From NCBI GenBank assembly GCA_937928525.1, contig CALFWJ010000144.1:1-10778 (forward strand): a stretch of DNA of 10,778 bases, in the 5' to 3' direction. This DNA is from an uncultured Alphaproteobacteria bacterium. GTDB taxonomy: Bacteria; Pseudomonadota; Alphaproteobacteria; UBA2136; UBA6156. A program made the position numbers and the translations under genes. The notes beneath the pieces were generated by a model. The model had not been told where the DNA came from. It did no database searches and was given only the letters and a program-made list of their open reading frames with translations. Shown one piece after another: positions 1 through 7,366 of this stretch (the stretch's first letter is position 1; the number at the start of each line of letters is the position of its first letter).

Positions 1-2571
1 CCCGACCAAATCGGGGAGCAACTCCCGTATTTTGAGTTCTGCGACGACGAATCCGACCCCCTCTACCGCGCCCACATCCTGCAAGACGGCGGCTTCGGCA
101 TCGCCTGGAAAACCCCCGTCCCTCCTAGCTACAGCTACGACAGCGGCCACAACATCACCAACCAAGAGTTCCGCACCTTCCTCGAGAGCCTCCCCGCCGA
201 GTACGAAGCTCAAGTCGCTATCGTCAGCCACAACAACCTCATGGATAAAATGAAGCTGTATCTGGGCGAAAAACCTAGCGACGAACGCGCCCAGCTTATG
301 CGCCACACACGGGCCGAAAAAATCCTCGAAAGCGGTTTTGGCGGCTATAAAGTGAGCGAAAAAGGCTACTCTATGCTCCGCGACAGCTACATGGTCATCA
401 CTCTGCGCGGCCCCGAACAAACCGAGAATTTAGGCCTGTTTAAAAGCGTCGCTGAAGGCCTCTACCAAGTCGCCGCAACACTTATGTCTATGGTGGGTCT
501 TAACGCCTCTCACTTTTTCGATGATATCCTCACCACGCTCACAAAAACGGCGCTCGCAGACTTCCGCGAAGTCCTCATGGGCACCGAAAACACCCTCAAC
601 GGCATGTTCACGCTGCAACGCATGGACCCCCGCGACATCAAAGAACACTACTGGACCACCTACTGCCCAAGCTACCGCGACATGGGGCAAAAAGTTACAT
701 TCGACCCCAACACCAAGCTCAACGACCAAATCTTTCCGCTCCCCATCGAGAACAACCACGACATTGTCAAAATCGGGAATGACTACCACGGAACCGTCAT
801 GCTGGCCATGATGCCCGACGCCGTCGACGCAGATTATCTCGGCATTATCCGCCGTACCCTCGTTAGTCAATGCACTGTCTTCTGTAACTTCCTGCAACCC
901 AACCAAACCCTCGAGAAAATTAAACTCACCCTCGGCGCCGAAGTCCGTAAACGCGTTGCCAGCGCCCTCAACCGCGAAGAAGCAGACATCTACGCGCAAG
1001 AAGCCTCCCAAGTCCGCACCCGCCTGTTCGAAGGCCGCCGCATCATGTACGCCATGGTGGGCGTTATCGTGCATGGCCGTAGCCGCAAAGAAGTAGAAGA
1101 GCGCATGCTCCGCATCAACTCTAACTTTAAAAAACTCAGCGTGGTTCCCGACATGGAGAAATCCATGGCGCTCCAAGCCATCAGTTACAGCTGGCCACTC
1201 GTCTTCCGCAATAAATTCACCAAACCCTTTGCCCGCTCACGTCGTGTTCTCAGCGACGACATCACCGACATGCTCCCCATGCACGGTAACTGGGGCGGCC
1301 ACGGCCTGCCGGGCACGCAGTACGAAAGCAACAAACCCCAATCTCTCTACGTTAACCGCGACGGCGAAGTCACATTCTTCGACCACACATCGCCAGATTT
1401 TGTCAACTGGCACTACGCCATAACAGGGACCTCAGGTAGCGGTAAATCATTCGCCGTGGTTGACCTTACATTGCAGCTTTTCAGTGCGGGCATCGACAAA
1501 CAATTCTTGATGACCATCAAAGACGACTACGACCGCTTCGCCGAAACCATGGGCAAGCTCATTATTGTAGATTTAGACAGAAAAGATTTTTGCATCAACC
1601 CCTTCACGGGCGAAATCAGCAAAAACCGCCTCCAACAATGGAGCGCCTCAATCGAACTCATGATTCAACGTGGTAACTTTGAAACGTCACGGATTGAAAG
1701 CCGCCTCATCGAACAAATCGCCGCCTACGCCTACGACGTCGTGCCAGAAGACGATGTCCTTCGCCCAACTTGGATTCGTGAAGCCTTCTACAAATTCCCC
1801 TACGCGGACGAAGAACAACGCGAAGCCGGCATGCAAATGGCGCAAGAAATCGGCTCCTACTGTAGCGACGGCATCTACGGTCACATGTTCGACGGCATGC
1901 CCAGCATCACAGCGGCCGACAAACTCGTCGTCTTCAACCTGCAAAACGTCCTCAACGAAAAAATCTCCGACGTCATCATCAACGCCATTTTCACCATGCT
2001 GGATAACATCATGTACACGGGCGACCGCAGCGAGAAAAAACACCTACTGGTCGACGAAATGATTAGCATGATTAGTTCTAAGGGCGGAGAAGCCGTCGCT
2101 AACCAAATCAAACGCGCCTTCCGCACTTACCGCTCTCTCAATTGCATGTGTGGTATCGCCAGCCAGAACGAAGAAGACTTAAGCACTGAGGTTGGCCAAG
2201 CCATTATTGGTAACATCACCAAACGGATTATCCTTAAACCCCGCCGCGAAATGGTACCAATGTTAATGGAAACCTTAGGCCTGAAGTCAGATAGACACGA
2301 GCAAAATGTATTAAGCCTCGACACCAAACCCGGATTCTTCTCCGAGTTTTACCTCATGTCCCCTCACGGCGAAGTGATTTGCCGACTCATCCCCGACAAA
2401 CTCACCTATTCCCTCGCCACCACAACCCCCGACGATGTGGTTGAAATTGAACGCTTCCGTCAAGAAAATGGTGGCGACTGGTGGGCCGCTGCGGTACAAT
2501 TTGCCCAGACGTATCCACACGGGGTACGCGCGGCCAAGGCCGCCCAAGCAGCCGCCCAGCACAAGCGCTAA
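1..2571 (+). CDS. traC: TraC/VirB4-family type IV secretion ATPase (5' partial)
   Basis: The reading frame is open from base 1, so the true start lies left of the window and the first in-frame ATG at 241 is internal. 856 residues are visible. Numbering from the first visible codon, the Walker A motif GTSGSGKS is at 476-483 (bases 1426-1449) and Walker B, LLVDE, ends near 686 (bases 2044-2058). The visible N-terminus (LPYFEF, then a GFGIAW stretch) and the INPF motif after Walker A fit F-type TraC, as does a C-terminal tail with a tryptophan-containing helix. F TraC is about 875 residues, so probably only a few dozen residues are missing. Family role: a cytoplasmic or inner-membrane-associated ATPase that powers pilus and channel assembly. 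The last ~15 residues are alanine-rich. Codon third positions are strongly C-rich. A VirB4-like ATPase of an IncI/Dot-type system (TraU, DotO) is the main alternative, but the traB and traV neighbours favour the F type. Confidence 0.83.
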   Translation, partial: PDQIGEQLPYFEFCDDESDPLYRAHILQDGGFGIAWKTPVPPSYSYDSGHNITNQEFRTFLESLPAEYEAQVAIVSHNNLMDKMKLYLGEKPSDERAQLMRHTRAEKILESGFGGYKVSEKGYSMLRDSYMVITLRGPEQTENLGLFKSVAEGLYQVAATLMSMVGLNASHFFDDILTTLTKTALADFREVLMGTENTLNGMFTLQRMDPRDIKEHYWTTYCPSYRDMGQKVTFDPNTKLNDQIFPLPIENNHDIVKIGNDYHGTVMLAMMPDAVDADYLGIIRRTLVSQCTVFCNFLQPNQTLEKIKLTLGAEVRKRVASALNREEADIYAQEASQVRTRLFEGRRIMYAMVGVIVHGRSRKEVEERMLRINSNFKKLSVVPDMEKSMALQAISYSWPLVFRNKFTKPFARSRRVLSDDITDMLPMHGNWGGHGLPGTQYESNKPQSLYVNRDGEVTFFDHTSPDFVNWHYAITGTSGSGKSFAVVDLTLQLFSAGIDKQFLMTIKDDYDRFAETMGKLIIVDLDRKDFCINPFTGEISKNRLQQWSASIELMIQRGNFETSRIESRLIEQIAAYAYDVVPEDDVLRPTWIREAFYKFPYADEEQREAGMQMAQEIGSYCSDGIYGHMFDGMPSITAADKLVVFNLQNVLNEKISDVIINAIFTMLDNIMYTGDRSEKKHLLVDEMISMISSKGGEAVANQIKRAFRTYRSLNCMCGIASQNEEDLSTEVGQAIIGNITKRIILKPRREMVPMLMETLGLKSDRHEQNVLSLDTKPGFFSEFYLMSPHGEVICRLIPDKLTYSLATTTPDDVVEIERFRQENGGDWWAAAVQFAQTYPHGVRAAKAAQAAAQHKR

Positions 2572-2642
2572 CCCGTTAAAATGCACAAGGCAAAACTTGG
2601 AAAAATATAACGTTTACAAAAGGTTAAAGCAAATATAGGCAC

Positions 2643-5315
2643 ATGGTTCTCAAACGGAAACTCCCCTCCCGTAGCAACCCAGACGCCCCCAAAAATGCGG
2701 GCGATGTCAACACGTCTCCAGACCTCAGCACTACCGATTTTTCAGCCAAACCCACCAAGAACACGCAAGCTGACCAAAACGTAAGCACAAAAGATAATAC
2801 CGATTCCTTCACCGCCGACGCGCTCAAAGAAGCTGCTGCCGCCATGAAGCAAGAGCTCAGTAACGATGCACCAAAAAATGACCTCTACCTCGACGACCCA
2901 TTTTCTGATTTACCCACAAGCAATACACCAGCTCCCGCAAACGACAACACCCCAATGCCCGACGTCTTTGCCGACCTAGACGAGATACCTGCCCCCACAC
3001 CAAAAGCTGAAATAAAAGTAGAGCCAGAACCTGAGCCAACGCCAGAGCCAGAGCCAGAAGTTACAGCAGCGCCCGCGCCAAAACCAGAATCAAAAACCAC
3101 TCCCGCCACAGAAATCGATCTCTCCAGTGGTGCCAAAATGAAGCGCAACAAACGCAATAAGCGTAAACGCGCGGCCATGGCCACCACTGAGGCGCCACAA
3201 CCTGAGCGTAGCGCCGAAAAAACTGATAATTCTGCCGCTACAAACACCTTTACTAAAGCCAGTACTGAGCCAACTCCCACCGAGCCAAACGCCAGTACAG
3301 CAGACATGGAGCTGGCGGCCCACAATAAACGCGACGAAAAAGACGCTAAAGCCGAAGTAGACCGCGCCTTCAAAGAAATGAGCGGCGACATTCCCGACCC
3401 CGCCGAGCAAGAAATCGAAGCCGCCTACCTCAATCCTGCCGAAGTTAACCCAGAATTTTTAGCTAACGCCCCAAAACCTGATGTTGCTGCCCTTGTTGCT
3501 GCCGAAATAGCACCTGATAAGCCAGCGCCAGAAGAAATTGCAGTAGAAGCGCCGCTTATCGAAAAACCAGAACCTCAAAAAACACCCACACCAATCGCCG
3601 AAGACCCTGCAAGCTTTGAGCTACCGCAATCGTTCTCTTCTTTCTCTACAAACACACAAGAAGACGCACCCGCCACCATAAAAACGCCAGAACCAAAAAC
3701 AACCGCTGCCCCAGCGCCAAAAATTGACCCCGAGAGCAAGCCTGAAGTAACAGCCTCTAAAGAAGTAGAAGAAACACCACAAGAAATTAAACCAAAGGCT
3801 GAAGAAAAGCCCGCACCTACGCCAAGCCTTAGCTCAGACTTTAATTCTCCAGCATCTTTTGCCGAAATTGCCGAAACAGACAAAAAAATCGCCCCCCTAC
3901 CATGGGAGCAAGAAGCCACCGCCGCCGAAGATGCCCAAAGCGCCGAGAACAGCTGGCAAATCGACACCGCTACGCCTCTCCCACCAGCACCCGATATTTA
4001 CGCACCCACCGATGAAAATACCATCGCCTCTGCCGTCCAAATCGCTGCCGAAAATGGCGACACACCAGCGCAATCTTCTGCAACGGTCAAAACTGCCCCA
4101 AATACGTCAGAAATGCCCAACTCAGCCCCTGATTTGGCCCAAATTGACCCAAAAACAGACACTTCTGACACAAATAAGCCCAAATTGGGCAATCTCCCGC
4201 TCGCCTTTCTCCAAAACAAAAACAATCCAGAAGATAGCAAATCTACGCCACCAGAACTTCCCGGCGGCACAGGCAAGTCCACAGCCATAACGCCCAAAAA
4301 ACCCTTTAACTTCAAAGCGGTAGGCATGCTTGCCGCAGCCGCAATCATCCTTTTTGTCGGCGCCAAACTTATCGGCAGCAAAGATGAAACCCAAGAGCGC
4401 GTCGCCCGGTTCACTGGCGCCCTCGATAATGCCCCCAAAACCGTTACTGACAATCAAAAACCAAGTCTTCAACCCGAACGTGTGGTTACTAGTAGCGAAC
4501 TTGATAAGCTCAACAAAGAACTAGAAGAAGACCTTGCTTTATTAAGCCCTCCAACCACTCAAAACCCAACACCCAATTCACAAATAGCCTTTGTTGACGT
4601 CACAAAAGAAGAAGCAAACCAACCCATAATGGCGGATAAAGACGCGCCTCTCCCCGGTGAGCAAGGTTTTGTGGCTTCTCTTCAAAACGCTATTAAAAAT
4701 GAACGCCAAAAACAAGGCCAACCCACAGACAAACCAACACAGAACAAAACTGTAGCCGCAACGCCAGAAGACCGTTTAGAAGAAAGCAAAGACCTGCAAC
4801 AACAAGTAGAAGACGAACTTGCGGCCTACCGCCAAGCCCTTGCACAATCTAACCCCAATTTACCTGTAAAGCCGAATGACTTTTTTGCTTCAGTTAACGA
4901 GAATGGCGTACTTCTTCCGCCTAAAGCTAAATCACCCGCAGGTGCCCGCGGTCTCCCCGCCTCAGAGGTTTACACCGAAAACCCGTACAACCTCCCTGTT
5001 ATTGCAGAACCAGAAACGGATCCTATTCAAACGGTAAGAACGCTTGATAGCTTTGACGTTGCTATGTTTGAACCACCTAAAAATAAAGTGCGTATTCCGC
5101 GCGGATTAAAACCTCGCTTACGTGCCAGTGACTTCCCCGAAATTACTGTCCTCTCGCTTGTGCCTAATAAAGGTATGATTGCCCACACCAATGGCCGCGA
5201 AGGCGTGCTCCTTATTGGTGAAGCTTTAGAAGGCTGGGAGCTATTTGCAGTAACAGCGCAGCACGCCGAGTTCCGCTCGGGTCAGCGCAAATTTTATGTT
5301 AATGCCGATCAATAA
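2643..5315 (+). CDS. Large proline/acid-rich single-pass membrane protein, T4SS-linked, PilP/GspC-like C-terminus
   Basis: I do not recognise a named family over the full 890 residues. Residues 1-556 are low-complexity, rich in Pro, Ala, Glu, Lys and Thr. They include a Glu-Pro tract at 127-139 and a very basic patch at 165-176 (KMKRNKRNKRKR). One hydrophobic segment at about 559-577 follows KPFNFK, so the long N-terminal part is probably cytoplasmic and the C-terminal ~310 residues periplasmic. A short coiled-coil-like stretch lies near 617-636. The last ~55 residues (836-890) contain GREGVLLIGEALEGWELFAV, a pattern like the small beta domains of PilP and GspC. The start at 2643 is 71 bases after traC and has only a weak AGG upstream; it fits an operon. 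By topology it could be an inner-membrane scaffold like TraP, DotF/IcmG or a VirB10-type protein. That role is inferred. Confidence 0.72.
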   Translation: MVLKRKLPSRSNPDAPKNAGDVNTSPDLSTTDFSAKPTKNTQADQNVSTKDNTDSFTADALKEAAAAMKQELSNDAPKNDLYLDDPFSDLPTSNTPAPANDNTPMPDVFADLDEIPAPTPKAEIKVEPEPEPTPEPEPEVTAAPAPKPESKTTPATEIDLSSGAKMKRNKRNKRKRAAMATTEAPQPERSAEKTDNSAATNTFTKASTEPTPTEPNASTADMELAAHNKRDEKDAKAEVDRAFKEMSGDIPDPAEQEIEAAYLNPAEVNPEFLANAPKPDVAALVAAEIAPDKPAPEEIAVEAPLIEKPEPQKTPTPIAEDPASFELPQSFSSFSTNTQEDAPATIKTPEPKTTAAPAPKIDPESKPEVTASKEVEETPQEIKPKAEEKPAPTPSLSSDFNSPASFAEIAETDKKIAPLPWEQEATAAEDAQSAENSWQIDTATPLPPAPDIYAPTDENTIASAVQIAAENGDTPAQSSATVKTAPNTSEMPNSAPDLAQIDPKTDTSDTNKPKLGNLPLAFLQNKNNPEDSKSTPPELPGGTGKSTAITPKKPFNFKAVGMLAAAAIILFVGAKLIGSKDETQERVARFTGALDNAPKTVTDNQKPSLQPERVVTSSELDKLNKELEEDLALLSPPTTQNPTPNSQIAFVDVTKEEANQPIMADKDAPLPGEQGFVASLQNAIKNERQKQGQPTDKPTQNKTVAATPEDRLEESKDLQQQVEDELAAYRQALAQSNPNLPVKPNDFFASVNENGVLLPPKAKSPAGARGLPASEVYTENPYNLPVIAEPETDPIQTVRTLDSFDVAMFEPPKNKVRIPRGLKPRLRASDFPEITVLSLVPNKGMIAHTNGREGVLLIGEALEGWELFAVTAQHAEFRSGQRKFYVNADQ
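3021..3059 (+). repeat. Glu-Pro tandem codon repeat
   Basis: A run of gag-cca/cct type codons encodes EPEPEPTPEPEPE, residues 127-139 of the proline-rich membrane protein. Such tracts form stiff extended rods, as in the periplasm-spanning segment of TonB. Here the predicted topology puts it on the cytoplasmic side, so a spacer role is only an inference. Confidence 0.7.
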
Positions 5316-5350
5316 AAACAACTGAAACATCTTAAAGAGAGTTATAAATT

Positions 5351-6241
5351 ATGGAAATCGCAGATCTAGACCGCATCAGACAAATTGGTAGTGAATATGG
5401 TTGGTCAGACGCTCAGCTAGAAATGGCTTTAGGTAACGCTATTCGCCTTTGTTACGCCGATAAAAACATGCTCGTAGAAGCTGACGTAAACCTAGAGTTC
5501 GGAACCATTGCCGCCCGCCGCCGCAACGGTGACGGCGATCGTGGTGTTTGGATTGATGTTGAATATCCACTTCTGCCTTCTACCAAAGAATTTATTCAGG
5601 TCATGGAACTCATGCAGTGGGGTGACGGTGCGCCTGGCCGTATTCTAGAGGGTGAAGTTTCTGGTTTTCGTGATGGTGGTATTATTTACCGCGTGCAAGA
5701 TAATCTTGTGTTTATCCCCGAAAATTTATTATCCGTCATGGACTTTCATAATAAACCACCGCTTGCTACACGCCAAGTTTTAGCACTATGCAGTAGCTTA
5801 GACCCCGTTAGCAAACTGCGTATTGCCACCCGCCGTGGGAAAGAATTTGTAAGCGCTGTCACCGAAGAATATTACCCCGATTGTATTAGCGGTATCTGGA
5901 TGGGTGCCAGCAACAGCTGGGCCGTTATTCGAATGAACGCCGAAGATATGTCGGCGTGGCTAGAGCAAGGTGGCGTAAACGTAAAACACCTGCAAAATGT
6001 GCTGGGCTTACGCCGCATTACGCTTCTCCCTGAAGGTAAAGGTGAGGACGCACAAGAATGCAAAGATAACGAGCTGAAGCACTTTATTAACAACGCCTGG
6101 AAAGCTTGTAAAATCGCAGTTATGGAGCCTGATAAGCTGGTTATTCATACCCCGCTAGATAACCAAGACCCACGCAAAATTCGCACCTTTACGAGCATGC
6201 TCACTAAAATTGCGCCTGAGCGAGAAGTTGTTTTGTTATAA
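5351..6241 (+). CDS. NusA-like protein (N-terminal domain, S1, degenerate KH) in a T4SS operon
   Basis: 296 residues; the start has AAAGAGAG about 10 bases upstream and lies 35 bases after the preceding stop. Residues ~15-58 match the NusA N-terminal domain pattern: a helix with AQLEMALGNAI, then a strand LVEADVNLEFGTIAARRR. Residues ~96-155 look like the S1 domain: GRILEGEVSGF, then VFIPENLL where NusA has the conserved Ile-Leu-Arg-Glu segment. Residues 156-182 resemble the NusA S1-KH linker (KLRIATRRGKEFVSAV, then YYPD). Residues ~182-227 are KH-like, ending NVKHLQNVLGLRRITLL, but the GxxG loop is degenerate (LEQGG). The tail (241-296) may be a second, eroded KH domain. Housekeeping NusA is ~500 residues in a rimP-nusA-infB cluster, so this is a short paralogue. 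Family knowledge suggests RNA or RNA-polymerase binding; a role in transcribing the secretion operon is an inference. Third positions are T-rich, unlike traC. Confidence 0.75.
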   Translation: MEIADLDRIRQIGSEYGWSDAQLEMALGNAIRLCYADKNMLVEADVNLEFGTIAARRRNGDGDRGVWIDVEYPLLPSTKEFIQVMELMQWGDGAPGRILEGEVSGFRDGGIIYRVQDNLVFIPENLLSVMDFHNKPPLATRQVLALCSSLDPVSKLRIATRRGKEFVSAVTEEYYPDCISGIWMGASNSWAVIRMNAEDMSAWLEQGGVNVKHLQNVLGLRRITLLPEGKGEDAQECKDNELKHFINNAWKACKIAVMEPDKLVIHTPLDNQDPRKIRTFTSMLTKIAPEREVVLL

Positions 6242-6254
6242 ACAATTCATACAG

Positions 6255-6283
6255 AAAAAAGCCGCTGAATAGCGGCTTTTTTT
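6255..6283. terminator. Bidirectional intrinsic terminator
   Basis: Six A's, then the perfect inverted repeat gccgct / agcggc (6261-6266 and 6271-6276) around the loop gaat, then seven T's. Because the stem is flanked by A's on one side and T's on the other it should stop transcription in both directions. It starts 14 bases after the NusA-like gene stop, and its T tract covers the first two bases of the esterase stop codon on the other strand, so it separates two convergent operons. Confidence 0.88.
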
Positions 6284-6941
6284 ATTTTCGCGATAACCAC
6301 ACACTTATAGCAGCCAAGCTACGCCCATCTATGCCATGGCCCAGATTGGCGAAGAGGTGCTCTTCCACATCAAAACCTAGCGCGCGGAGATCGCTTGCTG
6401 CGGCCATGCCATCATCTGGACGCACAACATCGTCGTCTTCGCCGTGGAGTATTAATATAGCTGGTTTTTGGCAGGTTTCTACCTCTAATTCTTCTTGCCA
6501 GAACATGCGGCCACTATGAGCGATAACACCGCCTAACTTTTGGGGTAGCCGCGGCGCTAAAAACAGAGCCGTCATGGCGCCTTGCGAAAAACCTAAAATG
6601 GTGACGTCTTCTGGTGTGAGGCCAAGGGGTAAAATTTTAGTTTCAATATAATGCCAAATCATGCATTGCGCGGCTGCAATACCTTTACGGTCGCGGAAGG
6701 TCCAATTTTTGTCGCTAAACCACGCGCGACCACCAAAGTCTAATTCTAACGGTGCATTGGGGCAAAAGTAGGCGGTTTGACCTTGTTTTTCAGTAGGGAG
6801 AGATGCTTCTAGAGGCGCAACCAAGCCAAATAAATCATCGCCGTTACTGCCAAAGCCATGCAAACATAAAACCGCCTTGGCGGTTTTTGTGGGGACATGT
6901 TGTGGCCCCGTGAGTTTATCTAGTTTACCTAAATCAGACAT
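6282..6941 (-). CDS. Serine esterase, phospholipase/carboxylesterase (alpha/beta hydrolase) family
   Basis: 219 residues, the usual full length of the family that includes bacterial carboxylesterases and YpfH. The LHGFGSNGDD segment at 27-36 supplies the oxyanion-hole region, GFSQGA carries the nucleophile Ser119, GEDDDVV carries the likely catalytic Asp170, and NLGHGID carries His202, so the triad looks complete. No signal peptide is seen, so a cytoplasmic enzyme acting on short-chain acyl esters or lysophospholipids is likely. The substrate cannot be read from sequence. The ATG overlaps the TraV-like stop by one base (TAATG on the minus strand), which implies translational coupling. This placement in a tra operon is unusual. 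It is the last gene before the shared terminator. Confidence 0.9.
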   Translation of the reverse strand: MSDLGKLDKLTGPQHVPTKTAKAVLCLHGFGSNGDDLFGLVAPLEASLPTEKQGQTAYFCPNAPLELDFGGRAWFSDKNWTFRDRKGIAAAQCMIWHYIETKILPLGLTPEDVTILGFSQGAMTALFLAPRLPQKLGGVIAHSGRMFWQEELEVETCQKPAILILHGEDDDVVRPDDGMAAASDLRALGFDVEEHLFANLGHGIDGRSLAAISVWLSRK

Positions 6942-7321
6942 TAACGAATAGGCACAAATTCGTCGGCTGCCACTTCGTTAGCAGGGCGCACCCACTGGTA
7001 GCGATCGTTCAAGAAGATGGTTGCCCAGTTACCAAACACACGGGTATTTTCATCAGTGACGTGGGGGTAAGTCCAGACTAATAATGTTTGCGGAGGTGCA
7101 ACTACAGCAAGTTCTTTTTCTGGAATATACGCAGGGCGCTCGATACGCGGTTGACTAACTTGGCGGATAATGGGGCGTTGGGTTGCACCGTCACCTGTTG
7201 TTGCATCGTTGGCAACAGCAAGAGAGTCATCCATACTCAATGGAAATTCTGGCGGCAAAGCACTGCCGTAGTATTTACAACCACTGGTAAGAAGTAATGC
7301 GATAAGTGCGATTTTCTTCAT
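6941..7321 (-). CDS. traV: TraV-like outer-membrane lipoprotein of the T4SS core complex
   Basis: 126 residues. The N-terminus MKKIALIALLLTSGC is a lipoprotein signal with a somewhat atypical lipobox and lipidated Cys15. Residues ~76-112 (PPQTLLVWTYPHVT, then VFGNWATIFLNDRYQWV) match the C-terminal TraV pattern of a Pro-Ala-Gln-like motif, an Ile/Val-Trp strand, an acidic turn, and a tyrosine/tryptophan-rich strand. TraV anchors the TraB-TraK core complex in the outer membrane. The gene follows traB by 45 bases with the Shine-Dalgarno sequence AGGGGAA at 7329-7335. F TraV is ~170 residues and has two further cysteines; this protein has no cysteine after Cys15, so it is a reduced version. The call depends partly on gene order. 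A generic T4SS lipoprotein such as a DotD- or VirB7-type protein is the alternative. Confidence 0.68.
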   Translation of the reverse strand: MKKIALIALLLTSGCKYYGSALPPEFPLSMDDSLAVANDATTGDGATQRPIIRQVSQPRIERPAYIPEKELAVVAPPQTLLVWTYPHVTDENTRVFGNWATIFLNDRYQWVRPANEVAADEFVPIR

Positions 7322-7366
7322 GTTTTTCTTCCCCTATTTTTATCTTATTTTAGCTGTTATTTTTGG

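Noticed and set aside
241..243. ATG at 241 as the start of the TraC-like gene
   Set aside because: The same frame is open to base 1 and encodes the expected TraC N-terminal pattern (LPYFEF, GFGIAW), so 241 is internal.
430..1176. 248-codon open frame on the minus strand inside traC
   Set aside because: It is antisense to a well supported ATPase gene and its product is a low-information Val/Ala/Gly/His-rich shadow of C-rich codons.
1..2571. DotO/IcmB (Dot/Icm system) as the identity of the ATPase
   Set aside because: The neighbouring TraB- and TraV-type genes and the N-terminal and post-Walker motifs fit the F-type TraC better; kept as an alternative only.
3021..3059. Glu-Pro codon run as a CRISPR or DNA satellite repeat
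   Set aside because: The repeat is in frame, short and imperfect, and is explained by the encoded protein tract.
2885..3391. Long open frames on the minus strand across the proline-rich gene (also 3575-3967 and 3998-4472)
   Set aside because: They arise from the biased codons of the plus-strand gene; products are Ser/Gly/Ala-rich with no motif and no ribosome binding site.
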